Assembly: GCA_009760855.2 (NCBI GenBank)
Contig: WPIO01000059.1
Coordinates: 2,619,167 to 2,683,166, forward strand
Source of the DNA: Cristatella mucedo
Taxonomy: Eukaryota > Bryozoa > Phylactolaemata > Cristatellidae
Direction: 5' to 3'
Length of the DNA stretch: 64,000 bases
The stretch's first letter is position 1; each line of letters opens with the position of its first letter. This document shows, in pieces, positions 25,150 to 38,884 of this stretch. The translations under genes were made by a program, and so were the position numbers. The notes beneath the pieces were generated by a model. That model did not search any database. It was not told the origin of the DNA and saw only the letters and a list, made by a program, of their open reading frames with translations.

Positions 25150-26582
25150 GTTTGTATCAGGCTGTGGTGCTGGACTGGGCATTTAAGTCCGTATTCGTTA
25201 ACACGGAGCACCTAATGGGTGTCAGTGTTTGCTGCTGCCAGACCAATACTAATGGCGCTGGCGCCTCGCGCGGCAATGATATGGCCACGCCCACACAGCT
25301 GCTGTAGGGGACCGAAGTTCAGTGCCGCCACGGCAGGCTGGTGCCGCAGAGACTGCCAGGCAACCAGTTAAAACTTTCCGCCTCTGGTTTACTTCGAGAA
25401 AGGATAGTTGCTATATGAAACTTTCTTGTCCGGTGCATGGTTGAAGAAGCGACTCGGCTGGAATCGCTCTGAAGCGATGAAGTTGCTTGCAGGAGCCGTA
25501 AGGTCAGGGATGGAGCCCTGCAATCGTAGCTGCCTGCAGCTAACGGAAGAGGACTATTAAGGGAAGAATTAGCTACCGGTCAGAGAACAAAAAGCAAGAG
25601 GGTCATCGTCAAAGGCTCCGCTACGATCGAGACAGCAACAGCACTCTCCCGGACAACTGGACCACATGGCGGCCATCGTAAAAAGGTGTACGGTAACAGA
25701 CAGCATACCCTGCTGACAGACGGCTTGTGAGTGGGTTTCGCGCGCGTATGAAATATTTATATAATATTTATTTTTAAATAAAAAGATGCTTGATTGTCAC
25801 TGGAAATTCATTTTTGGCCTACCAATGAGAGCACTAAATCCGGGCCTTCAAGGTTTTCATATACTGAGGCAGCCGTTAATTTGGAGGCGATCTCTTTATC
25901 GAACTATTGTTCATCTAGCTTCCACAAGGTAAGTTGATATACATCTGAAAGAATAATTTTCGAGTCGTCAGCCAATGCTTGTTTTAGTCTGATTGCTTAC
26001 TTCACCTTCATTGAAAGACGCCAGTATGCGTTTTCAGTACTTGTGTCTTATGCTGGGTGAAATCGAACGCTGGGCCTCGACTTGCAGAGGTGCTTAATAA
26101 TTGCGGCACGGCCGCATGGTAGAAGACGTTTACTGATTGAAGAGTGGCTTAAAGCGTTTTGTCACAAATGATAGTTGGTGCGTGCCTGATTTTCCTCAGT
26201 AGCTCAACAAGCCAGCACTTCCTGCTTTATAGGAATTGGAACTGTCCAGACCGATCATACTTTTCAAAACTCCTCGTCGTACGATGCTCTCACTCCGTAT
26301 CACAGGTCGCGGGTGCTGGCGGTAGGCAAATTTTAATTACCCTCTGCAAGCTGAAGAGTTGGCCGCCGCCTAGTCTTTTCTGCAGCTACATACACTGACT
26401 TTAATCAGCAAACCGTAACTCAGTGCTTTAAATCCTTTTACTCCTCAGTCTCTTATCATAACCGGAATAGTCACAGCACACGTCGCCGCATAGAGATATG
26501 AAACACCTATCCCCTAGGCGATTTAGAAATGATTTAGTGTAGGTTTGAGTCTGCAAGTGCATTATGACTCACTATTTAGTGA
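25150..26582. other. No recognisable gene
   Basis: Short frames only; no repeat family seen here recurs. Confidence 0.3.
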
Positions 26583-26692
26583 GCATAATTAAATAAATAA
26601 ATCCTAGCTAATTAAACAGCCTCTTTTTGTATAGCGACAGAAGAGCCTTTACGGCTATCACCACCGCTTGCAGTGGCGATAAAGGATCAAGA
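26583..26692 (-). mobile_element. SINE-1 3' half
   Basis: The minus strand matches the SINE-1 body (CTTTATCGCCACTGCAAGCG) and its tail AAAAGAGGCTGTTTAATTAG. The tRNA-like head is missing. Confidence 0.7.
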
Positions 26693-28607
26693 CATAGCAA
26701 TCACCAGGAAGACTTGAGAATAGAGTCTATCTGCTTTAGTTTACAGGATGTCACTGTAGCTTTTTTCTGACATCCATCATGTTGAGCACCAGGATTCATG
26801 CCACTGATAGGCAAGCATTTCTATAGCACATATCAGTACACTAAGACGGCACTGACACAGCACATTAGTAGTTTAGATCCTTGATCAGTGGCATATTTTA
26901 TGGCATACGTGCAGTTTACATAAGTTTCCGACGTTTATCAATCAAATCATGCTATTCAAGCAATGGTCATCTAAAGAGTCTCTACCAGTCTCATTATTTT
27001 CACGTAAATTCAAGCTCCTCGTGCTGATCTAGTACAAGCTAGGCTATCGTTTATATGCAGCCGGCACACTGCCAGACCTGTGCTGCGATTAAATTATGTC
27101 TTTCAGCACTTCAAACTGTCACCACCCTTATAACATGCACTGCAATTGTTCTTGTACAGAAATCGGGCTTATTCAGTTAAATAACGATTTGACCATTCTA
27201 GCAGTTAAGGCAGAGTGACTCATAAGCAGGAAAGCCTAGTGCTCGAAGATGGCTCTGCCAACATTTCCCCTGTGCTATCAGCTTGAAATCTGGATATCTT
27301 GTTCAACAACGACCTTTACCATTTGACCTGGTCGTCTTTACAGTCAAGTCTGCCCACTTTCAGCTGCTCCATTTAGTAAAATTCGGGCCTTGAAAGCTGG
27401 TTCAGGCCATTTTAAATCACATTTATGCATCTATAACTCACTGCTTTCAGCCTCTGTGCCTGTGCAATAAGATAGCTACATATTCCTCGTAGTACTTACT
27501 GTGTTCGTGTGCACTATCGTTTACCTGGGTGTGCATACAGAAACCGTACATTTTTTGGTCAATCTTTTGGCAATTTTTTCCCTAGCAGTTACAATGTTTG
27601 AGGATGTTTCTTATGCTGCTACGCGTGTGTTAGGTTAGTCTTATCACAGGTATGTAGTATATCAGCAATTGCATGGTAATAGCCGCAGCTATTTATCGTG
27701 CCCAGGTTCTACTGCAAATGCAGTCACGGAGTCAGAATTATTGCTTGCAGTAGCATCTATGACGAGCACTCAGTGGCCGAGCTAAAGGGGCAGGGGGATG
27801 ATTGTCCCTCGTGGAGAAATGGAAGTACCTAAATCCTGGGCAAATTTCCTCATACCCAAAGGTTGGAAGCAGTGGGAAGACACAAAAGGAACAAGTTGAG
27901 TAAAATTGTCAATTTTTCCAAAAACTGTTTTCATGTGCTGCTTATGTCATTATGTCTGAAGGAGCCTGGAGCTCCCCTTCCTAAACCTGAAAATCTCGTC
28001 TCCTGGCCACCTGCAAGCACTCCGGTTCCATCTTGGATGGAAAGCCCTTCGGCATATCTACACTAGCAGCCATAAGTTTGCCACACCCACTACAACTATG
28101 GCCGCTTGGTTGACTATTGCTTTCTGCAGTTTTAAAGTCCTCCCGGAGCTTTGAAATGAATGAAATTGATGCCACAGTAAACCAAACAGTCAACACACCA
28201 TTTCTTTAACACGACAACCGCAGCATGGGGATTACAAACACCAAATCTATTAGGATGTGGCCCCTCCCCGATTAGCCACCACTTCTCCTATTCGGACTGT
28301 CATGGACTCGACGAGTTTCAGAGTGATGTCAGACGGTCTAGCATGCCATACTGCTTGCAATTTGTCCCATAATTTGCAGCACAACTCAACATTATGCTTT
28401 AGATCGAAGTCCCATCGAATCCTGAAATTAGCGCCTAGCAGTCTGCTTTTCTATACACCCGTTTATCTGATGTACTTTTCTATACACCCGTTTATCTTAT
28501 GTACACTATTTTTTCATTCCTTTTTGTCACAATTTGTCTCCGTGATTAACTTTTGTAGCTCATCTACCAGCCAGACGTTTTTGGTTTATGCCTTTTTGAG
28601 AACAGCC
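26693..28607. other. No recognisable gene; likely upstream region of the TRIM-like gene
   Basis: A 70-bp LINE-A internal fragment lies at about 27325-27395 (ACAGTCAAGTCTGCCCAC). Open frame continues upstream of the TRIM start (28257-28607) but has no domain, so it is treated as 5' untranslated or intergenic. Confidence 0.35.
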
Positions 28608-31600
28608 ATGGCACAAGAGCTTCCGATGCACCAACTTGCGATTGACGAACGCCTGCTGTCTTGCATCGCCTGTGGACAAATTGCAGAGGAGCCGCTGCTG
28701 CTGCGCTGCTTGCACAGCTGCTGCAGTCGCTGTGCAGACCAAGCATGTACAGCAGAGGACTCGAATTGCATCATGGTCTGCCCTGCTTGCAAAGTAGTCA
28801 CTGACATGAGTATACCAAAGCATCACAACGGCTTCATTGCCAACTTGGGGAGACTTACAACAGCTGTGAGAGATGCAGGCAATTGCACTTTTTGCAGAGA
28901 GGATGGCAAACCAGACGAGCAGACAGACGACTGGTGCTTGCAGTGCCAGAGATCCATGTGCTCAGCCTGCTTGCCAGGACATAGCCGATGCAATCCCGAT
29001 CACGTGATTGTCGCCATCGATCAGATCAAGAGCATGAGTGAAGTGCTGCAAGCCTCAGGACAGCAGCAGTGCTTGCAGCACCGGAAGCCGCTGGATCTGC
29101 TGTGCTTTGACTGCAAGAAAGCCAAGTGCACCGACTGTCTCACACAGTGCCTGGGCCAAGGACACTCGATTGCACAGCCGCTAAAAGAACCGAAACCCGA
29201 AGCTTTTTTGAAGGATGCACGAGAGAGTATACAGCATCTTCTTCAGGGTGTAAATGCAAAGTCTGCGCAGCTACTTTGGGCCAGAAGTCTGGTCAGCGAC
29301 ATCCGATCGGCTCGTGCCATTCACCTAGACGAGCTGAGGACGAAGAAGAAGTATGCTGTGGATGCTCTAAGCAAAGTCTTTAAAGAAACAAAAAGCATGG
29401 TCAAGGACTGCTATGACAAACTCGAGGAGAGTGCTGTGGCCCTGCAAAGCTTGGCCGAGCAGCTGAACCTGTCAGTGCAGCATGCCTCAGCATACATCAG
29501 CAGCATCGTAGATTTGGCCAGCGACCCGGATTTCCTGGACCAGCAGGCGACCTTGAGGTTGCGGCTCGAAGTGCTTGACAAGCAGCTGGATAGCTATAGT
29601 GAGACACCGAATGCTGAAAAGCTTGTGGCTCTGAATGGATCTTTGCCTGATGACTTAGACGATGTGGTCACTTCATGGATGGGAGCTCCAGAGCTTACCT
29701 CAGGTAGCTGCTTGCAAAGCTCTGCAGCTCATGCATGCCCTGGCTCGAAGTGCTGGCACCCAATCTTGCTGATGTTTATCATTTGCACTCTGTGAGGCCA
29801 TTTTCCTTGTTGACTAGGCTTGTCTCTCGTGAGCATCACAGTTGCCACATCACACCACTTCTCACTGACCTGCACTGGCTACCAGTCAAGCAACGGATTG
29901 ACTTCAAGGATTTGTTGCTCACTTTTAGGTCACTTCATTCTTTGACTCCAGCCTATCTCTCACATCTACTCCCCCACCAGGCCAAGCATAGTACCACCTG
30001 CTTTTCGGAATCCAACAGTTTACCAATACCTCGTACAAACCTCAAATCCTTTGGAGACCTGGCATTTAGTTCATATGCTCCCAAAGTCTGGGACTCACTC
30101 CCGGCTTGTGTCACAACATCCCCTGACTTGACCACATTTAAAAAGAACTTGTGATTAGTCCTTGATGTGCTTATGCGTGCTGACACTGTGCAAGCTGCCA
30201 CTAACCACATTTGCATGCTGACCCTGTGCATGTCACCCCTAACCATGTTATTCATGTTGTTTATCAAGCATGATATTACTCACCAACCAGTCGCGTTTGC
30301 CTTTGCAGCAACTGTAAAGCGCCTAGGAAGAGATCGAGTTCTTTGAGGGCGCTTTAGCAAGTGCATTATTATTATTATCATTGTTATAGATTGGCTTGAC
30401 CGAATCCTAGCTGAAGCTAGCTCCTATAAGGATGATGCTGGTGGTAGTAACGTTGCAGGTGAGTTCACATTTTCTGAAGGCAACTTGCCAGCCCAACAGC
30501 TTTCAGATTCCTAGCTACTAGTTTGCTAGCCTGCACGGCTGTGAGTAATGCTGTCAGGATTGCATGGTTGCTTTGCCTCCCATTATTGACAATGCAGCCA
30601 TTTCTAGGATACCCTTTGCTGGAGTTACTGCATTTGCACTTCAATGAAATCTGCCTAGTTTTATTTAGCTGTATTGTCAATTATAATGAATTGCACGGAA
30701 GATGAGAATCCTTTGACGTGCACTTTTGTGCTTTCCACGATGTAGCTAAGAGATGTCTTTGGCTTGGTAGAGAGCCTAGAGTTAACATAGGAGGATGGCA
30801 GGATTGCCAGTGCCAATAACTAATAGGTCAGTGCATCATAGATGGGTCTTGTGATGTACCTTGTTATGACCTTGGCTGGCAGCAGTGGTCTCACTGCAGC
30901 AGCACGTTTTGAGCCAACAATTTGTGATTTGTCATTGCATTTCTGGATACCCCTTGCCGAAAGCTGAAGCATAATATCCAAAAAATAGAAAGTACATTCA
31001 GCGGGAAAATATCGCTGAATCTATGAATACTCTCAATTCGATATTATAAGTTATTGGTTAATTCGAAAATGGTGTAATGGCATTTTTGATCGAGTACTGT
31101 CTGCAGTATTACGATCTGTCTGCACTATGTTTTTTTTTTATAAATAGGGTTTGGGGTTTCCTTGCTGCTAGTATTCGAGCTCTCCTTCGTTGGATTTACG
31201 GCTTGATCATCACACCCACGGTTCTGCTAGACATGTTAGTAGCATTCGAATCATTAGACTATTCGACCATTCTTGGACGTCACGATACCTTGACAGCTGA
31301 GATTTAGCTTGGCATGAGCAAGTGAGGGAGGGAAGAGAGGGGCCACGTATGACAAGCTGAAAGTACAGCCATGCATGCTGCCTAATGTACAGGCAAGCAA
31401 TGAAAACCCATTTTAATATATAAACTTCATTTTATTATATAAACAAATATAAAATAAGCAAATATGTATAGGCGGGTATGCAAACGACTTGATGAGCCGT
31501 ATATCCGCCAACCTTTTTTTATTTTAACAGCAACTGAAATGTGACTGATATATGGTACTCATCATCACATCATCATTGAACATCTTCAAGGTCAATCGTT

Positions 31601-32772
31601 CCCTAACCTATCAGAGTGTGGCAGAGTAGCTTGTGCTTGAAGCCGATAGCAAATGTATGTTGGATGTACAGCACAGTAAATATTCTAATGAATAGGAGAT
31701 ATTCGTGCATTCTAGCTAGACTGCAGACACACCCTGCACAGACAGCTCTCTGTCGCTGCCTGCATTCACAGACCCGGCATTCTTTGTTGTAGCAGAGCAG
31801 CAGCCAGCGCTGCTGAGCTTCGGCCCTGCCTCCAGCAGCTTCCAGACGCCTGTCGATTGCTACGACCTGTCTGTGACGTCAGAGGGGCATCTGCTGCTGG
31901 CTGCCTGGGAGCACGGCCTGAAGGAATTCAGTCAGAGCGGCAGAGAGCTGAGCGTCTGGAAACCTGCGAGGCTGAGCTACGGAGGGAAGGACTCGGTCAG
32001 TGCAGTGCAGTCCCTGCAGGACGGACGTGCAGCTGTAGCCTTGTACTACTCAAAGCTCGTCCTGCTGCTCAGACGCAGCAGCTCTGCTGCTGAACGCCTG
32101 CGCTCACGGTTCGGCCAGCTGCTCAGACGCAGCTCTGCTGCTGCTGCTGCTCGAGGGGACCAGTGGCTCGAGGAACGACGTGTCGCTCTGCTGCCCTGGT
32201 CTCCCTGGAAGCTGTCCGTGCTCGGCGACCTGCTCGCTGTGACCCAGGGCTGGCCTGGCCCAGGGCTGCAGCTGCTGCAGCTGAGCTCGGGGCAGCTGCT
32301 GCACTCGTACTTCCTGCTGCTGTACAGCAGCGAGTACGAGTATGAGATACACAGTGTGGCTCTCACTGCTGCTGCTCTGGTCACTACGAGCTGGGGCAAG
32401 GTGAAGCTGGACGATGGCAGAGAGCTGTACGTAGTGGACAGCTGCAGCCACCGAGGTGACAGACAATGGAGACACGAGCTGAGCAGCGAGGAGGAAGCGT
32501 GGGGCGTCTGTGCTGCAGGCGGCATCGTGTACCTGGCTGTGCGAGGGCTGCAGGAGGGAGACAGGAGCAGGGACTGTGTGAGGGCGCTCTGTGCTGTGAC
32601 TGGGCGGGTGCTGCAGCAGGTGCTCTCATACAGCAGCCACGGACTGCAGCAGCCTTGGTGCCTGTCACTGGGCGGAGGACAGAGGACCGTGCTAGCCGTG
32701 CTGGGCTGGGACAATCAGACTGTGACCGTGTACCCTGCAGCAGCAGCTGTTGCAGCTGAGAGCAGACGATGA
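28608..32772 (+). CDS. TRIM-like RING/B-box/coiled-coil protein, three exons
   Basis: This is probably a cytosolic E3 ubiquitin ligase of the TRIM class. Exons are 28608-29703, 30390-30458 and 31793-32772, with GT/AG borders and matching phases (1,1), giving 714 residues. The start is the ATG in GCCATGG. RING, residues 18-65: CIAC, RCLHSCCSRC, CPAC. B-box 1, about 98-138: CTFC, WCLQC, CSAC. B-box 2, about 152-190: CLQH, CFDC, CTDC, GHS. Coiled coil, about 200-340, rich in Leu, Lys and Glu. The last exon encodes about 325 residues of repeated strand-like segments (WEHGLKEF, WSPWKLSVLGDLLAVTQG, WGVCAAGGIVYLAVRG), suggesting a beta-propeller of NHL type, although NHL signatures are weak. It is rich in CTG/CAG codons, unlike the flanks. 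Intron 1 holds a LINE-A copy. The target is unknown. Confidence 0.85.
29810..30380 (+). mobile_element. LINE-A 3' copy in TRIM intron 1
   Basis: It begins within [20 protein letters not shown] and keeps the coding frame almost to its end. It has the whole 3' UTR and a TTATTATTATTATC tail ending about 10 bp before exon 2. A one-base shift near 30150 ends the frame early. Confidence 0.85.
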
Positions 32773-32885
32773 AGGGAAGGCAGCTGCAGCATTGCAGCTC
32801 TGGGAGGCAGCTACCTAGCGCTGCATGTCACTCAGCTTCTTATGACTGCCTGTCACGTACCTGTACTCTTACCTTTTAGCAAGTT

Positions 32886-32891
32886 AATAAA
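32886..32891 (+). terminator. Polyadenylation signal of the TRIM-like gene
   Basis: AATAAA lies 113 bp after the stop codon. Confidence 0.6.
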
Positions 32892-33549
32892 ATAATCCGT
32901 GATTTATCGCACTGCAGCGACTTGTAGCACGAGCTCCAAGCACGAGCAGCTGCAGTCAGCTGCAGCTGCTCGTGGCACTGAGCTGCTGCCTGCGTTCGGT
33001 CGACGTTACGTCCTGGCAGACGCTGCCAGCTAACGTCACGGAATACCAGACGGCTAGCAACCAATCAGCTAGCTGACTGGTCCTTGCTAAGCACTAGTCT
33101 GGCAGCTTGGTTCCCTCTAGGTTTTAGCAGACTAGGTAAATTTATATTATATAGATATAATATTATATAGATATAATATAATTGGATCTCTCGTGGTCCG
33201 AAGATGGCCACAAGGAGGATATCTACGACGCCAACTCAAGCCGCCCAGATCTAGCGCAAGGCGAGATGCTTGAGCTTCTGGAACCGCAAGAGTGTTTCTT
33301 ACTTTTAGTCCCGTCACTCCCAGTGCCGAGGCGGCGGCGATCGCCACGCCACCGCCGGTCAGCTGGCTGGCTGGCAGCCGCCGAAGCGCCGAGCGTCTGA
33401 TTGGTGCTCTGCCGCTGCAACGGGTGCCGAGTCGTTCGCTGCAGACGCTCGTGCAGCCCAGTTCGTAGGCTGATTTGGACGACAGAATTACCGAGTCACG
33501 TAGAGCTTCCGGAAAATACAAGTTACGCTCCCTTTACCGGTAGCCAGAG
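32892..33549. other. No recognisable gene
   Basis: An A+T palindromic stretch (TATAGATATAATAT repeated, 33140-33182) is followed by GC-rich DNA with overlapping short frames on both strands; none shows a domain. Confidence 0.35.
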
Positions 33550-33650
33550 AATAATAATAATAATAATTCACTTGACAAAGAGCCCTAAGAGAACTTAATC
33601 TCTCTCTAGGCGCTTTACATTTGCTGCAAAGTGAAATGCATCGGTGACAG
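33550..33650 (-). mobile_element. LINE-A tail fragment
   Basis: ATAATAATAATAATAATTC and the antisense 3' block (AGAGAACTTAATCTCTCTCT) are well conserved. Confidence 0.7.
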
Positions 33651-33951
33651 AATCGGTGAAAAGAATCGGTGTAAAACTATGCCGGAAGCGAAGCAACTTT
33701 TAAAATGTCTACGCGAACGTAGTCGCTGTTGAAGGAGGTGCGGAGTTTAGTTTCCGGGGGCTCGAGTGCACGGCAGCGTCGCGACGAAGACGAATGACGG
33801 ATGGCGAAGCCCCCACAAACTTGTCGCGGGCGAGACGAAGACTGCATGGTACACAAGCGACACAGGTGACACAGGCTCGCGTGCGTTAATGCAGCTTTTG
33901 TGATAGTCGGGTATGTTGCTCCTGAGCACTAGACGTGAACAGAGAGAGACG

Positions 33952-34575
<624 letters not shown>

Positions 34576-34599
34576 CTTTGGATTCACCTGGGACCTTTG

Positions 34600-37500
34600 G
34601 AAACGTCGGGTGAATTTACAGCCGCTTCGCTGGCTAGCTCTCAAACTCTGGAGCTTCCGGTTCGCTTGCTCGCTTGCTCTCAGAGTCTCGAGCTTCCGCT
34701 TCGCTTGCTCGCTGGCTCTTTGAGCCTGGAGCTTCCGGTTCGCTCGCTCGCAGGCTCCCAAACTATAGAGCTTCCGGTTTGCTCGCTCGCTGGCTCTCAG
34801 GCTATGGAGCTTCTAGTTCGCTCATTCGCTGGCTACTAGACTCTGGAGCTTCCGGTTCGCTCGCTTGCTCCCATACTCTAGAGCTTCCGGTTCGCTCGCT
34901 CGCTGGAACTCAGACTCTGGAAGTTCCGGATCGCTCGCTCGCTGGCTTTTGGAGCCTAGACCTTCGGGTTTGCTCCCTTGCTGGCTCTCAGAGTCTGGAG
35001 CTTCCGGACTCTGGAGCTTCCGGTTTGCTCGCTCGCTGCTTCCCAGACTCTGGGGCTTCCACTTCGCTTGCTCGCTGGCTCTCAGAGTCTCGAGCTTCCG
35101 CTTCGCTAGCTCACTGGCTCGCAGAGCCTAGAGCTTCCTGTTCGCTTGCTCCCTGGCCCTTCAAGTCTAAAGCTTCCGGTTCGCTCGCTCACCGGCACCT
35201 AGACTCTGGAGGTTTCGGTTCGCTCACTCGCTCGCTCTCAGACTCAGGAACTTCAGATTTGCTCGCTCGCTGGCTCGCAGAGTCTGGAGCCACTGGTTTG
35301 CTCACTCGCTGCCTCTCAGACTGTGGAGCTTCCGGTTTGGTCGCTCGCTGGCTCTCAGAGCCTAGAGCTTCCGGTTCGCTCGCTCGCTTAATAAAATAAA
35401 TTAATAAATCCTAGCTGATGAAACAGCCTCTTTTTGTATAGCGACAGAAGAGCCTTTACTGCCATCACCACCGCTTGCAGTGGCGATTAAGAATCGCCCA
35501 CCGCAGGAATTGAACCCGCGACCTCGAGACCGAGGTCGTGAAAGCAACCGCCTTACCTAGTGTGCCATCACGGCTCACCATTGCTCCCACATTGCTCCCA
35601 GACTCTAGAGTTTCCGGTTAGCTCGCTCGCTTGCTCTCAGAGTCTCGAGCTTCCGCTTCGCTAGCTCGCTGGCTGTCAGAGCCAGGAGCTTCCGGTTCGG
35701 TCGCTTGCTGGCTCCCAGACTTTGGAGCTTCCGGTTCACTCGCTCGCTGGCTCTGGAACCCTGGAGTGTCCGGTTTGCTCGCTCGCTGTTTCTCAGATCC
35801 TAAAATTTCCGGTGCTCTCGGAAACTGTCTCCCAGATTCTAGAACTTCCGCTTCGCTTGCTCGCTGGATCTCAGAATTTGGAGCTTCAACTTTGCTCGCT
35901 CGCTGGCTCTCAGAGTCTCAATCTTCCTGTTCAGTGGCTCGCTGGCTACCAGAGTCCGAAACTTCCGGTTCGGTCGCTCGCTGGCTCCTAAACTCTTGAC
36001 CTTCCGGTTCGCTTGCTCGCAGGAAGTCAGAGCCTGGAGCTTCGGGTTTGCTCGCTTCCTGCTTCCCAGACTCCGGAGCTTCCGGTTCGCTTGCTCGCTG
36101 GCTCTCAGAGTCTCGAGCTTCCGCTTTGCTAGCTCGCTGGCTCTCATAGTCTCGAGCTTCCGCTTGGCTAGCTCGCTGGCTCTTGGAGCCGGCGGCTTCC
36201 GGTTCGCTTGCTCGCTGGCTCTTCAAGCCTGGAGCTTCCGCTTCGCTCGCTCGGTCGTGCCTAGACTCTGGTGCTTCTGGTTTGCTCGCTGGATGGCTCT
36301 CTGAGTCTGGAGCATCCGGTTTGCTCGCTTGCTGGCTCACAAGCTCTGGAGCTTCCGGTTCGCTGGCTTGCTGGCTCTGAGAGCCTAGAGCTTCCGGTCC
36401 GCTCGCTCGATGGCTTTCAAAGCCGGGAGCTTCCGGTACGCTCGTTTCCTGGCTCACTGACTCTGAAGCTTCCGGTTCGCTCGCTCGCTTGCTCTCGGAG
36501 TCTCGTGCTTCTGCTTCGCTTGCTCGCTGGCTCTTTGAGCCTGAAGCTTCCGGTTCGCTCGCTCGCTGGCTCCCAGACTATAGAGCTTCCGGTTTGCTTG
36601 CGCGCTGGCTCTCAGGCTGTGGAGCTTCCGGTTCGCTCGTTCACTGGCTCCTAGACCCAGGAGCAACCGCTTCGCTTGCTCGCTGGCTCTCAGACTCTAG
36701 AACTTCCGGTTCGCTCGCTCGCTGGCTCTTAGAGTCTGGAGCTTCTGGTTTGCTTTCTTGCTGGCTCTCAGAGTCTGGAGCCTCCGGTTTTCTCGCTCGC
36801 TGCCTCCCGGACTCTGGAGCTTCCGGTTCGCTTGCTCGCTGGCTCTCAGAGTCTCGAGCTTCCGCTTCGCTAGCTCGCTGGCTCTCAGAGCCTAGAGCTT
36901 CCGGTTCGCTCGCTCGCTGGCTCTTAGAGCCTAGAACTTCCGGTTCGCTCGCTCGCTGGCTCCCAGCTCTGGAGTTTCCGGTTTGCTCGCTCGCTGGCTC
37001 TCAGAGCCTAGAGCTTCCGTTTTTCTCGCTCGCTGGCTCTCAGAGCCAGGAGCTTCCGGTTCGGTTGCTTGCTGGCTCCCAGACTTTCGAGCTTCCGGTT
37101 TACTCGCTCGCTGGCTCTCAGAGTCTGGAATTTCTTGTTCGGTCGCTCGCTGGCTCCCAGATTCTAGAACTTCCGCTTCGCTTGCTCGCTTGCTCTCAGA
37201 ACTTTGAGCTTCCGGTTCGCTAGCTTGCTGGCTCTCAGAGCCGGGAGCTTCCGGTTCCCTGGCTTGCTGGCTCCCAGACTCTGGAGCTTCAGGTTCACTC
37301 GCTCGCTGCTCTCAGGGCGTGGAGCTTACGGTTCGCTTGCTCGTTTGCTCCCAGACTCTGGAGCTTCTGGTGCGCTCGCTCGCTGGCTCACAGAGTGTGG
37401 AGCTTCCGCTTTGCTTGCTCGCTTACTCTCAGAGCCTGGAACTTCCGGTTCGCTTGCTTGTTGGCTCCCAGAGCCTTGGAGCTTTCTGGTTCTGGTTCGG

Positions 37501-37895
37501 TTGCATGCTTGCTCCTAGTCTTTGAAGCTTCCGGTTTGTTCGCTCGCTGGCTGTCAGAGTGTCGAGTCGAGCTTCCGAATTGCTCGCTCGCTGGCTCTCA
37601 GAGCCTGGAGCTTCCGGTTCGCTCGCTCGCTGGCTTCCAGCCTCTGGAGCTTCTAGTTCGATCGCTCGCTGGCTTTCAGAGCCGGGAGCTTCCGGTTTGC
37701 TCACTTGCTGCCTTCAGACTGGAGCTTCCGGTTCGCTCGCTCGCTCTCTCTCAAAGCCGGGAGCTTCCGGTTTTCTCGCTTGCTCGCTCCCAGGCTCTGG
37801 AGCTTTCGGTTTGCTCGCTTGCTCGATCCCAGGCTCTGGAGCTTTCGGTTCACTCGCTCGATGGCTCCCAGACTCTGGAGCTTTCTGTTCGCTCT
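34600..37895 (+). repeat. 39-bp minisatellite, about 80 diverged units
   Basis: The unit is close to GAGCTTCCGGTTCGCTCGCT followed by CGCTGGCTCTCAGAGTCTG and repeats every 39 bp with point changes. Since 39 is 13 codons, several frames on both strands stay open for up to 244 codons, for example as a 13-residue unit LARWLSESGASGS. Signal peptide, flanking gene structure and composition give no support for translation. A SINE-1 copy splits the array at 35392-35580. Confidence 0.9.
35392..35580 (-). mobile_element. SINE-1 copy inserted in the minisatellite
   Basis: This is a full copy on the minus strand: a tRNA-like head with A-box-like sequence (TGGCACACTAGGTAAGGCGG) and B box GGTTCAATTCC, the body with the 10-bp inverted pair around ACTGCAAGCGGTGG, and the tail AAAAGAGGCTGTTTCATCAG. 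It dates after array formation. Confidence 0.85.
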
Positions 37896-38884
37896 TAACA
37901 GCAGTACTAAAAAGTAGGCATTAACATTATGTGTTCGTAAGTTATGTTTCATGAATTTACATTTGTAATTGCTGAATTTCTATTAGGAAATGTGCTTCTT
38001 TTGGTCATATTGTATTCTAAGATGTTGTGGCCCTCGGCAGATATTTGTACATATATATATATATATATATATATGCGATTAATCTACGTTAAAAATAAAT
38101 CAGTCAAAGTTAGCGATCAGAATCGGGTGAAATTAGTCCGAGCAGGGTGCAGTTTATGCGAACCGTGCAAAGGTAATTTTATGAGGCATCTACTTTTTTG
38201 CGTATCAAAGCTAAAGTAGCAGGGAACGCTAAGCATATCCGGTTCATTTCGGGCGAGCGAGGCAAGAAAGTTTCGGGATGCTTGAAACTTTAGCCATTTG
38301 ATCGCACTCCATTTACAGCATTAATAAAGTGCCTAATAACCATTCAGTTCTGTGCGGGCACTATTATTCGTATCTAAATCGTACTCTAAATCCTTTCGGG
38401 CAATGTTCGAAGAGAGAAGCCACGTCTTTTTTGGCGGAGCAAGGGTAATTTGGGCAGGACAAGGTGTCGGCTGGACTAAGCTTAAGCGAGCGAGGCGACG
38501 CGTCTTGGGGTTTAGCGATTAACCGATGCATAACAATTAACCGATGCATTAACCGATGCATCGCATTTGTTAATGAGGAGAGAAGCTAATGAGTGAGAGA
38601 AGCTAAAGCGGAAAGGGTGGCATTTTAGCACCAGGGGCTTTAACTTTAACTGGCTGAGGTAGAGAATCTTCTGGCTTAGTGAAACTCAAGTGAGTAGGAC
38701 TACAGTTATGCTGTGTGGTGCAGAATTGGCCAACTCGACGATGCTTTTTCGCATATAGCGAAGTTGCAGCAGGTCCGGTGTAGAGCATATTTATTTAAGG
38801 CACTACCTGTCCTACGCGCCATTGGCTTCTTACCCTTGACGTTGTTCTTCGTTTCCACTCGGCTAACCAAACCAATGGTTAATA
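37896..38884. other. No recognisable gene; small repeats
   Basis: A (TA)n run lies at 38049-38074. A TTAACCGATGCA unit is repeated three times at 38518-38560. Nothing else is seen. Confidence 0.4.

Noticed and set aside
26041-26125. tRNA-like sequence with TTCGATTT on the minus strand
   Set aside because: Acceptor and anticodon stems could not be paired; at best a degraded SINE head.
32046-32714. Minus-strand 222-codon frame opposite the TRIM last exon
   Set aside because: It mirrors the CTG/CAG-rich sense exon, has no domain, and the plus-strand exon has matching splice phases.
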